Source: Bacillota bacterium
GTDB lineage: Bacteria; Bacillota; Clostridia; Tissierellales; Sedimentibacteraceae
Reading direction: 5' to 3'
DNA length: 16,359 bases
Assembly (NCBI GenBank): GCA_023425285.1
Contig: JAFACY010000109.1
Coordinates: 1-16,359, forward strand
Made by a program: the position numbers and the translations under genes
In this document: piece after piece, positions 1 to 6,633 of the stretch
How positions within the stretch are numbered: position 1 is the stretch's first letter
Layout of the letters: every line of letters starts with the position of its first letter
The notes under the pieces: generated by a model
The model's input: only the letters and a program-made list of their open reading frames with translations
Told to the model about the DNA's origin: nothing
Databases searched by the model: none

Positions 1-244
1 ATGTCAACTTATCTTCACCGTTTACGATAATTTGCCTGCACCTTAATAATTTTTGCCATTCATCATGTTTTGCTTTACTTCTCATTGTAACGTCTCCGGT
101 GTCATAAGCAGCTGCCCATTCAATAAACCCAAAGTGCTTCTGGTACATGTCCCCTCCAACCTCTATACGTGAACCAAAATTCTTCTTTTCTCTTTCCCTT
201 AATCGTTCAATGCGGATTTTACTATTAGTGCTTATTCCTACCAT
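1..244 (-). pseudogene. C-terminal fragment of a kinase-like AAA/P-loop protein (N-terminally truncated, runs off the left edge)
   Basis: The minus strand is open from an ATG at 244 to the window edge, about 81 residues without a stop. The fragment has FGSRIEVGGDMY followed by FIEWAAAYDTGDVTMRSKA and HDEWQKLL. From memory this resembles the C-terminal half of small adenylate-kinase-like AAA family ATPases, where a GGDMY block precedes a WA..YDTG block and an RSKA..HD.W block. The Walker A loop that should lie about 80 to 100 residues earlier is absent, because the DNA immediately upstream is the end of a methyltransferase gene. The same frame stays open upstream into that gene and reads RYNLYRWEM just before the ATG, which also looks family-like, so the break probably lies near 250 to 270. 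No good Shine-Dalgarno precedes the ATG. I infer a remnant left by a deletion. A short expressed protein cannot be excluded. The end of the gene is not in the window. Confidence 0.5.
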
Positions 245-266
245 TTCCCACCGATATAAGTTATAT

Positions 267-1033
267 CTACTTTGTCGCGTAAATTGTAACTTCTCCTGGT
301 ATTTTTTTATCATCCCAATTCGGATGTTCATTAAATTCAAGTATATTAAATCCGGCATGTATTAAGGCATTAATAATTTCACTCAGAGTATAAAATCTCA
401 ACGAACAATCCAGAAAATCTTGCTGTTCTGATTCTGGAAAATACTTTTTATATGCCACATTCCCCTTGTAAATTCCATCATCAAAATAATTTCCACCTGT
501 TAATTTTGCATTTTCTCCTACTCGTCCTTCTGAAATTATTTTACGAAAAGGATGAAAGTCACTTAAAATTAGCTTACCGTTTGGTTTGATGATGCAATGC
601 AGAATAGTACAAAATTGATCTATGTTATGGAAATAGTGTAAAATTCCTCCTTCAAGGTAAGCAATATCAAAATATGATTTATACTTGCTAAGATCCACAT
701 CATAAAAGTCGCAAATTTCATACTGTATTGATACACCAGCACAATATGCCAATTCAGCAGCATATTGTTTATTTTCTTCCGACACATCAAATATCGTTAC
801 ATTCGCTCCCAAAAGAGCAAGAGGAATAGCCTTTCTGCCATTTGAACCACATGGATTAGCAATTTCCAGACCTTCTATGTCATCAAAGTATTTTTGATGA
901 TGCTTTAGGCATGCTTTAGGATTTTTCTTAATCCTATCTGCTTTTTCAATTGGTTTACCATCTCTCTCATATTCCAAAATTCATATGCCCTATATTCCCA
1001 TGCTCTCTTGTTTTGCATCGAAGTTTCATTCAT
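267..1033 (-). pseudogene. class I SAM-dependent methyltransferase, interrupted by a frameshift near its N-terminus
   Basis: The main open frame (977 to 267, only reachable from a TTG) carries a glycine-rich SAM-binding stretch, NPCGSNGRKAIPLALLGA, then an acidic strand end (TIFDVSEEN) and YLEGGILHYF, typical of class I methyltransferases of unknown substrate. The real start is probably ATG 1033. It has an excellent AGGAGGT at 1039-1045 and begins MNETSMQNKRAWEYRAYEFWN, a start I recognise from this family. That frame leaves the methyltransferase frame at about 974-980 and stops soon after. One missing base between the TGG codon of YEFW and the TATGAGAGAGATGG stretch would join the two parts into one protein of about 254 residues. 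This is either a genuine inactivating indel or a sequencing error. The gene starts 22 bases after a MazG-like gene and is probably in its operon. The substrate is unknown. Confidence 0.7.
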
Positions 1034-1055
1034 AAAGTACCTCCTTTTATTGTCA

Positions 1056-1382
1056 TTACCAACGTTCCATATTTTTTTGGTGCTTTCTCAGATATATTTC
1101 CTTTAGTTCTTCGGATGAAATAGAATAACATAATAGTACATCGTTGAAGTACATCAAAACATCACATAATTCTTCTATAAAATGGTTTCTTACCGTTTCA
1201 TTGTTTATAATCTGGCTATCACCCATTTTTTTTATTATATCTGCAACTTCTCCAACTTCAATCAGCATCCACAGCAATTGGTTACGACCTGCTTCAGGAT
1301 ATAGTCCACCCCATTTATCTTTATACTTTTCCTGCAATTCTCTCTGTATTTCCTGCATTTCATTGAGTCCGAAATCGCTCAT
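1056..1382 (-). CDS. MazG-like nucleotide pyrophosphohydrolase
   Basis: This 108-residue all-alpha protein shows the MazG-type metal-binding pattern: an ExxE pair at residues 42 and 45 (LIEVGEVADIIKK) and a second acidic helix, HFIEELCDVLMYFNDVL, with E71 and D74. MazG-like proteins coordinate magnesium through such acidic residues and split nucleoside triphosphates to monophosphate and pyrophosphate. Single-domain members of about 100 residues often have an unknown or house-cleaning substrate. The start is fixed by GGAGGT seven bases before ATG 1382. It sits 36 bases after the unknown 381-residue gene and 22 bases before the frameshifted methyltransferase, suggesting cotranscription. The fold assignment is good. 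The substrate cannot be read from the sequence. Confidence 0.8.
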   Translation of the reverse strand: MSDFGLNEMQEIQRELQEKYKDKWGGLYPEAGRNQLLWMLIEVGEVADIIKKMGDSQIINNETVRNHFIEELCDVLMYFNDVLLCYSISSEELKEIYLRKHQKNMERW

Positions 1383-1418
1383 ATATTTACCTCCATACGT
1401 ATTTAAAAACCAATAAAA

Positions 1419-2564
1419 CTAAACACTCTCTTTTTTACAATCACATAAATGCAAAAACTGAACCGCCCAAAAGGTCAAATCACACTCAAGGGCATATTTA
1501 CGTTTATAGTCTGATTCTAAACGCACATCAACATAGGCAGTAGGATATTCAATCTTCTTCGGAGAATATCGCCTATTGTGCGGCAGGTCGTAGTTTATCT
1601 TCAATATACCGTCACTGCCGATGGCATTATTAACATTCACAATGGACTCTTTTATAACCCCAACACTTTCACCTACACCAAGCATAGCGATTTCTGTCAG
1701 TAAACGGCGGTACGTTATAATATCAATTATATCCGGATGAAACGACCGGATGGGACTGTTATGCATATTCAACGGAAACGGAACATAATAATTTGTACCA
1801 ACCCTGACATGAAAAGGATTTTCACCCTGTAAAATTGTATTATAATGATTGAGTGCATCAGCTATCAATCGTATATTTTCCGGTGTTCGCCATGCATTTG
1901 TATATGCCAGCGTCTCTAAATGATATTGACAGGGAAAGCTTGCGCTTTCCTCAATATATGGATAATTATATTTTGCACTGCTTTGACGACTCTTGGTTAT
2001 TTCACTGAATGATGAAAGAGGCAATATTCTTTTAAACACTTCCAAGGAGATTCTTTGAAAGGGCTTTACATACTCATCATCACCATAGCCAAGCATTGCC
2101 TGCATGGTATAGATTAAAATCATAAGGCAAAAACCACTGCTGATTCCACGAAACCGATTTTCATAACGCTTTTTTTCCGGTGAAATATAGGAAAACTCTT
2201 CCCTGAGAATGTCCTCATCACGCATGGCAGTGGCAAAATTCTCAACAAGCGGATGTGTTTTAGGAACAGCATAGTATGACAGTAACCGTGCTGCCGTTTC
2301 GCCATCCTGCAAGGGTGTTTCATGCAGTATTTCTCCTCGCCAGTTATCCCAACTATGCATACCCCTGCCTATATAGCCATTTGCTTTCGTATATTTCAGC
2401 AACAACTTGAAATAAGGCAATTGATATATTTTTTCCAACAATATTTCCTCTTCAGCTTTGTTGATATTGTTAAGAATTTCTTTTCTAAGTCTGTACTGTA
2501 TGACGGGTCCCGCATTATCCAACAAGAAATCAATCGATTTATTCAGATTCATAGCTCCATCCAA
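1419..2564 (-). CDS. conserved hypothetical protein, 381 residues, function unknown
   Basis: I do not recognise a named family, though I have the impression of similar uncharacterised Firmicutes proteins. It has no signal peptide or membrane segment and looks like a soluble, largely helical protein. Conspicuous blocks are LLDNAGPVIQYRLRKEIL (residues 14-31), a His/Trp-rich stretch HSWDNWRGEILHETPLQDGE (70-89), PCQYHLETLAYTNAWRTPEN around 212-231, and an aromatic GTNYYVPFPLN segment. Helical repeats rich in aromatic residues could suggest an alpha/alpha-toroid (squalene-cyclase-like) fold, but that is a guess. The TTG start at 2564 is preferred: an AGGA lies seven bases upstream, whereas the in-frame ATG four codons later (2552) has GGAG only two bases away. 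It is the first gene of a probable operon with the MazG-like gene and the broken methyltransferase. Confidence 0.75.
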   Translation of the reverse strand: MDGAMNLNKSIDFLLDNAGPVIQYRLRKEILNNINKAEEEILLEKIYQLPYFKLLLKYTKANGYIGRGMHSWDNWRGEILHETPLQDGETAARLLSYYAVPKTHPLVENFATAMRDEDILREEFSYISPEKKRYENRFRGISSGFCLMILIYTMQAMLGYGDDEYVKPFQRISLEVFKRILPLSSFSEITKSRQSSAKYNYPYIEESASFPCQYHLETLAYTNAWRTPENIRLIADALNHYNTILQGENPFHVRVGTNYYVPFPLNMHNSPIRSFHPDIIDIITYRRLLTEIAMLGVGESVGVIKESIVNVNNAIGSDGILKINYDLPHNRRYSPKKIEYPTAYVDVRLESDYKRKYALECDLTFWAVQFLHLCDCKKESV

Positions 2565-2606
2565 CTTCTTTTCCTCGTGGTATTTGATGTAATAATCTTT
2601 GAATTC

Positions 2607-2617
2607 ATTATATCATA
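2607..2617 (-). promoter_or_regulatory. probable promoter (-10 region) for the 2564-1 gene cluster
   Basis: The minus strand reads TGGTATGATATAATG, which offers an extended -10 (TGG-TATGAT) overlapping a perfect TATAAT at 2612-2607. No convincing -35 is present, because the upstream DNA is the T-rich tail of the tRNA terminator. The position, about 45 bases before the TTG start at 2564, suits a promoter for that operon. Confidence 0.45.
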
Positions 2618-2629
2618 CCATATTTTTCA

Positions 2630-2676
2630 AAATATAAAAAGGCATAGCTTTTCTCTAAACAAAAGCTATGCCTTTT
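2630..2676 (-). terminator. factor-independent terminator of the tRNA operon
   Basis: There is a perfect 16-bp inverted repeat (2637-2652 against 2661-2676, built on GGCATAGC/GCTATGCC) with an 8-base loop. On the minus strand it is followed by a T-rich run (TTTTTATATTTT). It lies three bases past the 3' end of tRNA-Gly. The flanking A and T tracts make it usable on both strands. Confidence 0.85.
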
Positions 2677-2678
2677 GA

Positions 2679-2749
2679 AGCGGGTGATGGGAATCGAACC
2701 CACACAGCCGGCTTGGGAAGCCGGAACTCTGCCACTAAGCTACACCCGC
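2679..2749 (-). tRNA. tRNA-Gly (anticodon CCC)
   Basis: The minus strand folds as a complete cloverleaf of 71 bases. The acceptor stem is GCGGGTG/CACCCGC with discriminator T, the D arm begins GCTTAGTGGCAGAG, the anticodon stem is CCGGC/GCCGG with loop TTCCCAA, and the T arm contains GGTTCGATTCC. The 7-base loop places CCC at positions 34-36, reading the GGG glycine codon. The CCA end is not encoded. It is separated by 3 bases from the tRNA-Thr that precedes it. Confidence 0.95.
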
Positions 2750-2752
2750 ATA

Positions 2753-2825
2753 AGCTACTGAGCGGATTCGAACCGCTGACCTATTGATTACGAATCAATT
2801 GCGCTACCAGCTGCGCCACAGTAGC
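2753..2825 (-). tRNA. tRNA-Thr (anticodon CGT)
   Basis: The minus strand gives a 73-base cloverleaf: acceptor GCTACTG/CAGTAGC with discriminator T, D arm GCGCAGCTGGTAGCGC, anticodon stem ATTGA/TCAAT with loop TTCGTAA, and T arm with GGTTCGAATCC. The anticodon CGT reads the ACG threonine codon. CCA is not encoded. It is the first gene of a two-tRNA transcript with tRNA-Gly(CCC). Confidence 0.95.
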
Positions 2826-2849
2826 ATTAATACAAAATGCTCTAATAAG

Positions 2850-2878
2850 AATTTAATACTTTTTTTGTCATTTGTAAA
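2850..2878 (-). promoter_or_regulatory. possible promoter of the tRNA-Thr/tRNA-Gly transcript
   Basis: The minus strand has TTTACA (2878-2873), a 17-base spacer and TAAATT (2855-2850), ending about 25 bases before the tRNA-Thr 5' end. The spacing is ideal but the -10 is poor, so this is only the best candidate in the stretch. Confidence 0.35.
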
Positions 2879-3026
2879 CTGTTTTTTGGAATTTTGATAA
2901 TTAAAATAATACAGTATATTGTCGTCTTTAAAACGTTGGTTAATTATTTCCAAGGAAATACCATGAACACCCTGTTAATCAGTACATATATTGTAGTATA
3001 TAAATTTTATATTAAGGAGTATATAT

Positions 3027-3320
3027 ATGAATAACGAATACAGAAATAATCCTCATGTTTATGATGAAGAAATAAATATTGATGATGGTATGTATGATGT
3101 GTATAACACAAGATTTGATGACAGAAGATATATGGATGATGATTATTACAGAAGATATGATGATATGTACAGATATTACGATGACATGTACAGATATGAC
3201 CGCAATTATGACAGAAGATATGATCGAGACAGATACTATCAATATCCACCGTTCTGCGACAGGTATGGAAGATGTGAAAATCCGATATGGTGGCTGTTAT
3301 GGCCTATGCTTTTCAGATAA
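3027..3320 (+). CDS. small Tyr/Asp/Arg-rich low-complexity protein, function unknown
   Basis: This 97-residue protein is the only plus-strand gene. A strong Shine-Dalgarno (AAGGAG, seven bases before ATG 3027) supports translation. The sequence is extremely biased: about 19 Tyr, 18 Asp and 16 Arg, most of them in the middle. YDDMYRY occurs twice in tandem (residues 44-50 and 51-57), encoded by an imperfect 21-bp direct repeat at 3156-3197. The C-terminus changes abruptly to a Cys-containing and Trp-rich hydrophobic tail (CDRYGRC, then PIWWLLWPMLF). No enzyme motif, signal peptide or known domain is visible. Tyr-rich small proteins with charged repeats occur among spore coat and surface proteins of spore-formers, so a structural or coat role is a possibility but only a guess. 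The gene is divergent from the tRNA pair and convergent with pyrE. Confidence 0.7.
   Translation: MNNEYRNNPHVYDEEINIDDGMYDVYNTRFDDRRYMDDDYYRRYDDMYRYYDDMYRYDRNYDRRYDRDRYYQYPPFCDRYGRCENPIWWLLWPMLFR
3156..3197 (+). repeat. 21-bp tandem direct repeat, two imperfect copies
   Basis: The two 21-base units at 3156-3176 and 3177-3197 both encode YDDMYRY inside the Tyr-rich protein. They differ only at synonymous third positions, which suggests the amino acid pattern is maintained. Confidence 0.75.
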
Positions 3321-3343
3321 GCTTACGATAGGAAGACAATGAG

Positions 3344-3390
3344 AGAATAATAGTTATAGGGACACTTTGTGTCCCTATAACTATTATTCT
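3344..3390. terminator. perfect 22-bp hairpin between the convergent Tyr-rich gene and pyrE
   Basis: The arms 3344-3365 and 3369-3390 are exact reverse complements around a 3-base TTT loop, with a GGGACAC/GTGTCCC core next to the loop. It lies 23 bases after the plus-strand gene stop and 20 bases after the pyrE stop, so it probably acts as a bidirectional terminator. Neither side has a strong U-tract outside the stem. The AT-rich outer arm may supply that function when only the inner GC-rich stem forms. It could also be a dispersed palindromic repeat. Confidence 0.7.
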
Positions 3391-3410
3391 GCTATTTCTC
3401 ACCTATTGTT

Positions 3411-3974
3411 CTAAAATTTTCTACTGCCTGGTTTTACCGGTTGTGAGCCATCACTGCAAAGCGGGCAGTTATCATGATCATAGGTTTCAAAGTCCAATTC
3501 TGTCGCACTGTATATCGGCAACGAAATCTGGCTTGATTTTCGGTCAACTATGCATCCTATTCCCACAACCTTACCTCCTAAGCTTTCAAGCACCTCTGCA
3601 GTTTCCATTGATGATTTTCCTGTAGTAACAACATCCTCCATTATTAATATCTTTTCTCCCGGATGTATTTCAAACCCGCGGCGAAGTGTCATTACATTGT
3701 TTTCTCTTTCGGTAAATATGGCTCTTATGCCTAATTGTCTTCCAAGCTCATATGCAGCAGTTATGCCGCCCATAGCCGGACCTACTATTACATCTAAATT
3801 TAAAGGTTTAACCTTTTCAGCTACCAATGATATAACCTTATCTGATTTGTCGGGATATTGCAAAAGCTTTGCACACTGACAATATCTGTTGCTGTGCTTT
3901 CCTGAAGATAATAAAAAATGACCCTCCAGCAATGCTCCACATTCTTTTAATATTTCAACCACATTTATACTCAT
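3411..3974 (-). CDS. pyrE: orotate phosphoribosyltransferase
   Basis: PyrE transfers the phosphoribosyl group of PRPP to orotate, giving orotidine 5'-phosphate, the fifth step of de novo UMP synthesis. The 187-residue protein has the PRPP-binding signature ILIMEDVVTTGKS (residues 109-121, with the acidic pair E113/D114 and the TGK loop) and the N-terminal GHFLLSSGKHSNRYCQC substrate region. This is a cytosolic dimer family. The Cys-rich YDHDNCPLC near the C-terminus is seen in clostridial-type relatives of this length. The start is supported by GGGAGG before ATG 3974. It is the last gene of the pyrBIFKDE operon, separated from pyrD by 96 bases, the longest gap in that operon. A weak internal promoter there cannot be excluded, but I see no convincing one. 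Confidence 0.96.
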   Translation of the reverse strand: MSINVVEILKECGALLEGHFLLSSGKHSNRYCQCAKLLQYPDKSDKVISLVAEKVKPLNLDVIVGPAMGGITAAYELGRQLGIRAIFTERENNVMTLRRGFEIHPGEKILIMEDVVTTGKSSMETAEVLESLGGKVVGIGCIVDRKSSQISLPIYSATELDFETYDHDNCPLCSDGSQPVKPGSRKF

Positions 3975-4070
3975 AAAAACCTCCCTGTTTTAAAAGTTAT
4001 GATATTTATAATTACAATAGTTCTCATATCGTTGTGATACTGTTTACAGATTTGTTCTTCTCTTATTATT

Positions 4071-4973
4071 CTAAATTATGCCTCGTATTTCGTCAAGTGA
4101 AGCTATACCTTCTCTGTCCATGAATTCCGCCAAGCCGTCGACGATGTCTATGGCAACATCCGGCTTTATAAAATTGGCTGTTCCTATCTGCACTAATGTG
4201 GCCCCAGCCATTATAAATTCTATAACATCCTGAGCAGTCATTATTCCGCCTAATCCGCACACCGGAATTTTAACATTTTTGGCTGCCTCATGTACCATTC
4301 TCAGAGCTATTGGTTTTACACAAGGTCCGGATAAACCGGCATAGACATTATCAAACACAGCTTTTCTTTTTTTTACATCAATGGCCATTGCCTGAATCGT
4401 GTTAATGAGTGATATGCCGTCTGCCCCGGCTTCCTCACATGCAATTGCCATTTCAGATATGCTTTCCGCGTTGGGTGACAATTTAACCATCAAAGGTTTT
4501 TTGCAAATTCTTTTTACCTTTGACACTATGTTATATGCAACAGACGATTTTACTCCGAATGCCATGCCGCCTGTTTTTACGTTGGGGCACGAAATGTTTA
4601 GTTCTATCAAATCAGCATCTGAATCATTTAATTTATATATACCTTCAAAATAATCTTCTTCGCAATGTCCGCCTAAATTTGCAACAATAATGGTATTGTA
4701 GCTTTTCATTCTGGGAAGCTCACGTTCTATAAAATTATCTACTCCGGGATTTTGCAGTCCTATGCTGTTTATCATACCCATGGGGGTTTCCCAAATACGT
4801 ATACCGCTGTTTCCCTGCCTCTCACGAAGAGTCAGCCCTTTGCTGCAAATTCCCCCGAGTCTTGATAAATCATATATTTCCGAAAACTCCTCACCAAATC
4901 CAAATGTTCCTGAAGCAGTCAGAACAGGGTTTTTAAATTCTAAACCCATTGCATTTGTTACTAAACTTGCCAT
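4071..4973 (-). CDS. pyrD: dihydroorotate dehydrogenase, class 1B catalytic subunit
   Basis: This FMN-containing TIM-barrel subunit oxidises dihydroorotate to orotate. It is 300 residues long, the usual size for the soluble class 1 enzyme. Visible landmarks are the N-terminal NPVLTASGTFGFG, K45 in CSKGLT, the active-site-loop cysteine C129 in LNISCPN, K164 in MVKLSPN, N191 in SLINTI, and the phosphate-binding CGLGGI near residue 239. A catalytic cysteine (rather than serine), together with the adjacent pyrK gene, marks class 1B, which passes electrons through PyrK to NAD+. ATG 4973 is preceded by GAGGTGAT that overlaps the end of pyrK, and only 4 bases separate the two genes, so translation is probably coupled and subunit ratios matched. 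Confidence 0.96.
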   Translation of the reverse strand: MASLVTNAMGLEFKNPVLTASGTFGFGEEFSEIYDLSRLGGICSKGLTLRERQGNSGIRIWETPMGMINSIGLQNPGVDNFIERELPRMKSYNTIIVANLGGHCEEDYFEGIYKLNDSDADLIELNISCPNVKTGGMAFGVKSSVAYNIVSKVKRICKKPLMVKLSPNAESISEMAIACEEAGADGISLINTIQAMAIDVKKRKAVFDNVYAGLSGPCVKPIALRMVHEAAKNVKIPVCGLGGIMTAQDVIEFIMAGATLVQIGTANFIKPDVAIDIVDGLAEFMDREGIASLDEIRGII

Positions 4974-4977
4974 GCTA

Positions 4978-5700
4978 TCACCTCAATTCATCTGCGGAAA
5001 AGACGGGACCATCCTTGCACGCCCTTTTATATCCGTTCTTTGTTTCAACCGTACATCCAAGGCATACTCCCATGCCGCAAGCCATCCTTCTTTCCAAAGA
5101 AACAAAACATTTGATATTGTGTTCTCTGCAGCTTTCAATTATTTTGTTCATCATTATTTCGGGACCGCATGTAACAACCGCATCATAATTTTTATAATCT
5201 ATAAATTCTGTTACAAAACCCTTCTCGCCTATGCACCCGTCTTCGGTACACACAACCGTACTGCCTGCATATTGTCTGAACAAATCATCGATGTATACAT
5301 CATCCTTATATCCCAGATAAACATCCGCATTTCTGCCTAACACCTTCGAAAGATATAACAGCGGTGCTGCTCCTATGCCTCCGCCTATTATTGCTGTCCT
5401 GCCTTTAAGCTCATTTACATCAAATCCGTTTCCGAGAGGTCCGAACAACTGTAGTGCATCATTTTCTCTCATGGTACTTATTTTTGTGGTACCTGTTCCT
5501 TCGGTTCTGTAGAGAAATGTAAGTTCATTTTGGTTAAAATCATGCACGCTTATGGGACGGGGCAATAAAAATGAGTTGTCCAGGGTTTTTATCATGAAAA
5601 ATTGTCCTGGGATTATGTCTCCTGTAAATTCAACCTTTAGTCTATATATTCTATCTGAAACTAAATTGTTTTCTATTATCCTGCTCTTAATAACCTTCAT
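4978..5700 (-). CDS. pyrK: dihydroorotate dehydrogenase electron transfer subunit
   Basis: PyrK carries FAD and a [2Fe-2S] cluster and moves electrons from the PyrD FMN to NAD+. The 240-residue protein is laid out as a ferredoxin-reductase-type FAD domain with RPIS at 48-51, an NAD-binding domain with GGGIGAAPLLYL from residue 106, and a C-terminal iron-sulfur domain. The last has the cysteine pattern C208-x4-C213-x2-C216-x11-C228, the standard PyrK ligand set. ATG 5700 has an AGGAGG that overlaps the pyrF stop codon, so pyrF and pyrK are tightly coupled. The protein is cytosolic and expected to form a heterotetramer with PyrD. All expected cofactor residues are present. Confidence 0.96.
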   Translation of the reverse strand: MKVIKSRIIENNLVSDRIYRLKVEFTGDIIPGQFFMIKTLDNSFLLPRPISVHDFNQNELTFLYRTEGTGTTKISTMRENDALQLFGPLGNGFDVNELKGRTAIIGGGIGAAPLLYLSKVLGRNADVYLGYKDDVYIDDLFRQYAGSTVVCTEDGCIGEKGFVTEFIDYKNYDAVVTCGPEIMMNKIIESCREHNIKCFVSLERRMACGMGVCLGCTVETKNGYKRACKDGPVFSADELR

Positions 5701-5713
5701 TTCGGGCTGCCTC

Positions 5714-6577
5714 CTAGATATATGCTCTGATGTCGTCTCTCATTCTTATAACCTCATTGCGAGCGCACAAAGCAAAGTTATTTTCTCCGTCATTTTCCTT
5801 TTTATAGGCTAAAAGAATTCCTCTTGATGAATTAACCACAGCACCGTTTCCATCAACTAAATATGCTTTTATATCCTCTGCCCTTCCGCCCTGAGCTCCG
5901 TAGCCCGGTATCAATAAAAATGATGTTTTTAATCTTTTTCTTAAGGCTTCGCTTTCTTCGTTGTTTGTGGCACCTACAACTGAACCTATCGAGCTGAATC
6001 CGCAGCTTCCTATATTGTCTTCCGCAAGTCTTTCCACTATGTCCGCCACACTTTCATACAGACACTGTCCCTTTTCGTCCTTTATATACTGAAAATCTTT
6101 TGCTCCCTGATTAGATGTTCTCACAAGAACAAAAATGCCCTTTTCATTTTCTTTTATATATTTTAAAAATGGTTCTATGCTGTCATTTATACCCATGTAT
6201 GGGCTAAGTGTAACAAAATCCGCCTCAAAATCCCCGGAAAAGTGTCCTTCTGCATACATTTCGGCAGTCTTTGATATATCTCCTCTTTTAATATCAGCAA
6301 TTGATATCTGTCCATTTTCTTTTATATATTTCAAAGTATCTGAGTATACCTTCAGCCCTTCTATGCCCATTGCTTCATAATATGCAATCTGCACTTTGTA
6401 GCAGGCTGCAAGATCACATGTTGCATCAATTATTTCCTTGTTAAAATTATATATGGCTTCACACTTGCTTTTAAATTGTTTTGCATATAATGTGGGAAGA
6501 TAGCTGTAATCTGTGTCTAATCCTATGCAAACATGACCTCTTTCCTTCACATGTTCAAATAATTTATCGACTATCAT
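5714..6577 (-). CDS. pyrF: orotidine 5'-phosphate decarboxylase (type 2)
   Basis: PyrF decarboxylates OMP to UMP, the last step of the pathway. The catalytic charged network is visible as IADIKRGDI (D95, K97, D100). The length, 287 residues, and the N-terminal MIVDKLFEHVKERGHVCIGLD fit the longer subfamily related to mycobacterial PyrF rather than the roughly 235-residue E. coli type. I chose ATG 6577 because GGAGG lies just upstream. The frame is open further to 6670, but that extension overlaps pyrI and runs through an intercistronic hairpin, so it is not coding. It lies between pyrI (56 bases upstream) and pyrK (13 bases downstream). The pyrI-pyrF gap is longer than the other internal gaps except pyrD-pyrE and contains a strong palindrome. 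Confidence 0.96.
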   Translation of the reverse strand: MIVDKLFEHVKERGHVCIGLDTDYSYLPTLYAKQFKSKCEAIYNFNKEIIDATCDLAACYKVQIAYYEAMGIEGLKVYSDTLKYIKENGQISIADIKRGDISKTAEMYAEGHFSGDFEADFVTLSPYMGINDSIEPFLKYIKENEKGIFVLVRTSNQGAKDFQYIKDEKGQCLYESVADIVERLAEDNIGSCGFSSIGSVVGATNNEESEALRKRLKTSFLLIPGYGAQGGRAEDIKAYLVDGNGAVVNSSRGILLAYKKENDGENNFALCARNEVIRMRDDIRAYI

Positions 6578-6595
6578 TTTTCCTCCATACTTTTC

Positions 6596-6627
6596 GGGGA
6601 CGGACCTTAAATAGTATGGCCGTCCCC
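6596..6627 (+). terminator. GGGGACGG/CCGTCCCC hairpin between pyrI and pyrF, terminator-shaped on the plus (antisense) strand
   Basis: The arms 6596-6603 and 6620-6627 form a perfect 8-bp GC-rich stem, with further partial pairing inside. On the plus strand it is followed by AATTTTTTAG, a terminator-like tail facing against the operon. In the sense (minus) direction no U-tract follows. It may stop antisense transcription, stabilise or process the mRNA, or be a REP-like dispersed palindrome. Confidence 0.5.
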
Positions 6628-6633
6628 AATTTT

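Noticed and set aside
2879..3010. Sporulation sigma factor promoter for the Tyr-rich gene
   Set aside because: CATATATT resembles a SigE/SigK -10, but no -35 element lies at the right distance, so I do not call it.
3007..3249. His/Ile-rich open frames on the minus strand opposite the Tyr-rich gene
   Set aside because: They are mirror images of the biased Tyr/Asp codons (TAT/GAT read in reverse), lack ribosome binding sites and overlap a gene with a strong one.
3975..4070. Possible internal promoter in the 96-base pyrD-pyrE gap
   Set aside because: Only AT-rich words resembling a -10 are present, with no matching -35 at suitable spacing; such words are expected by chance in this composition.
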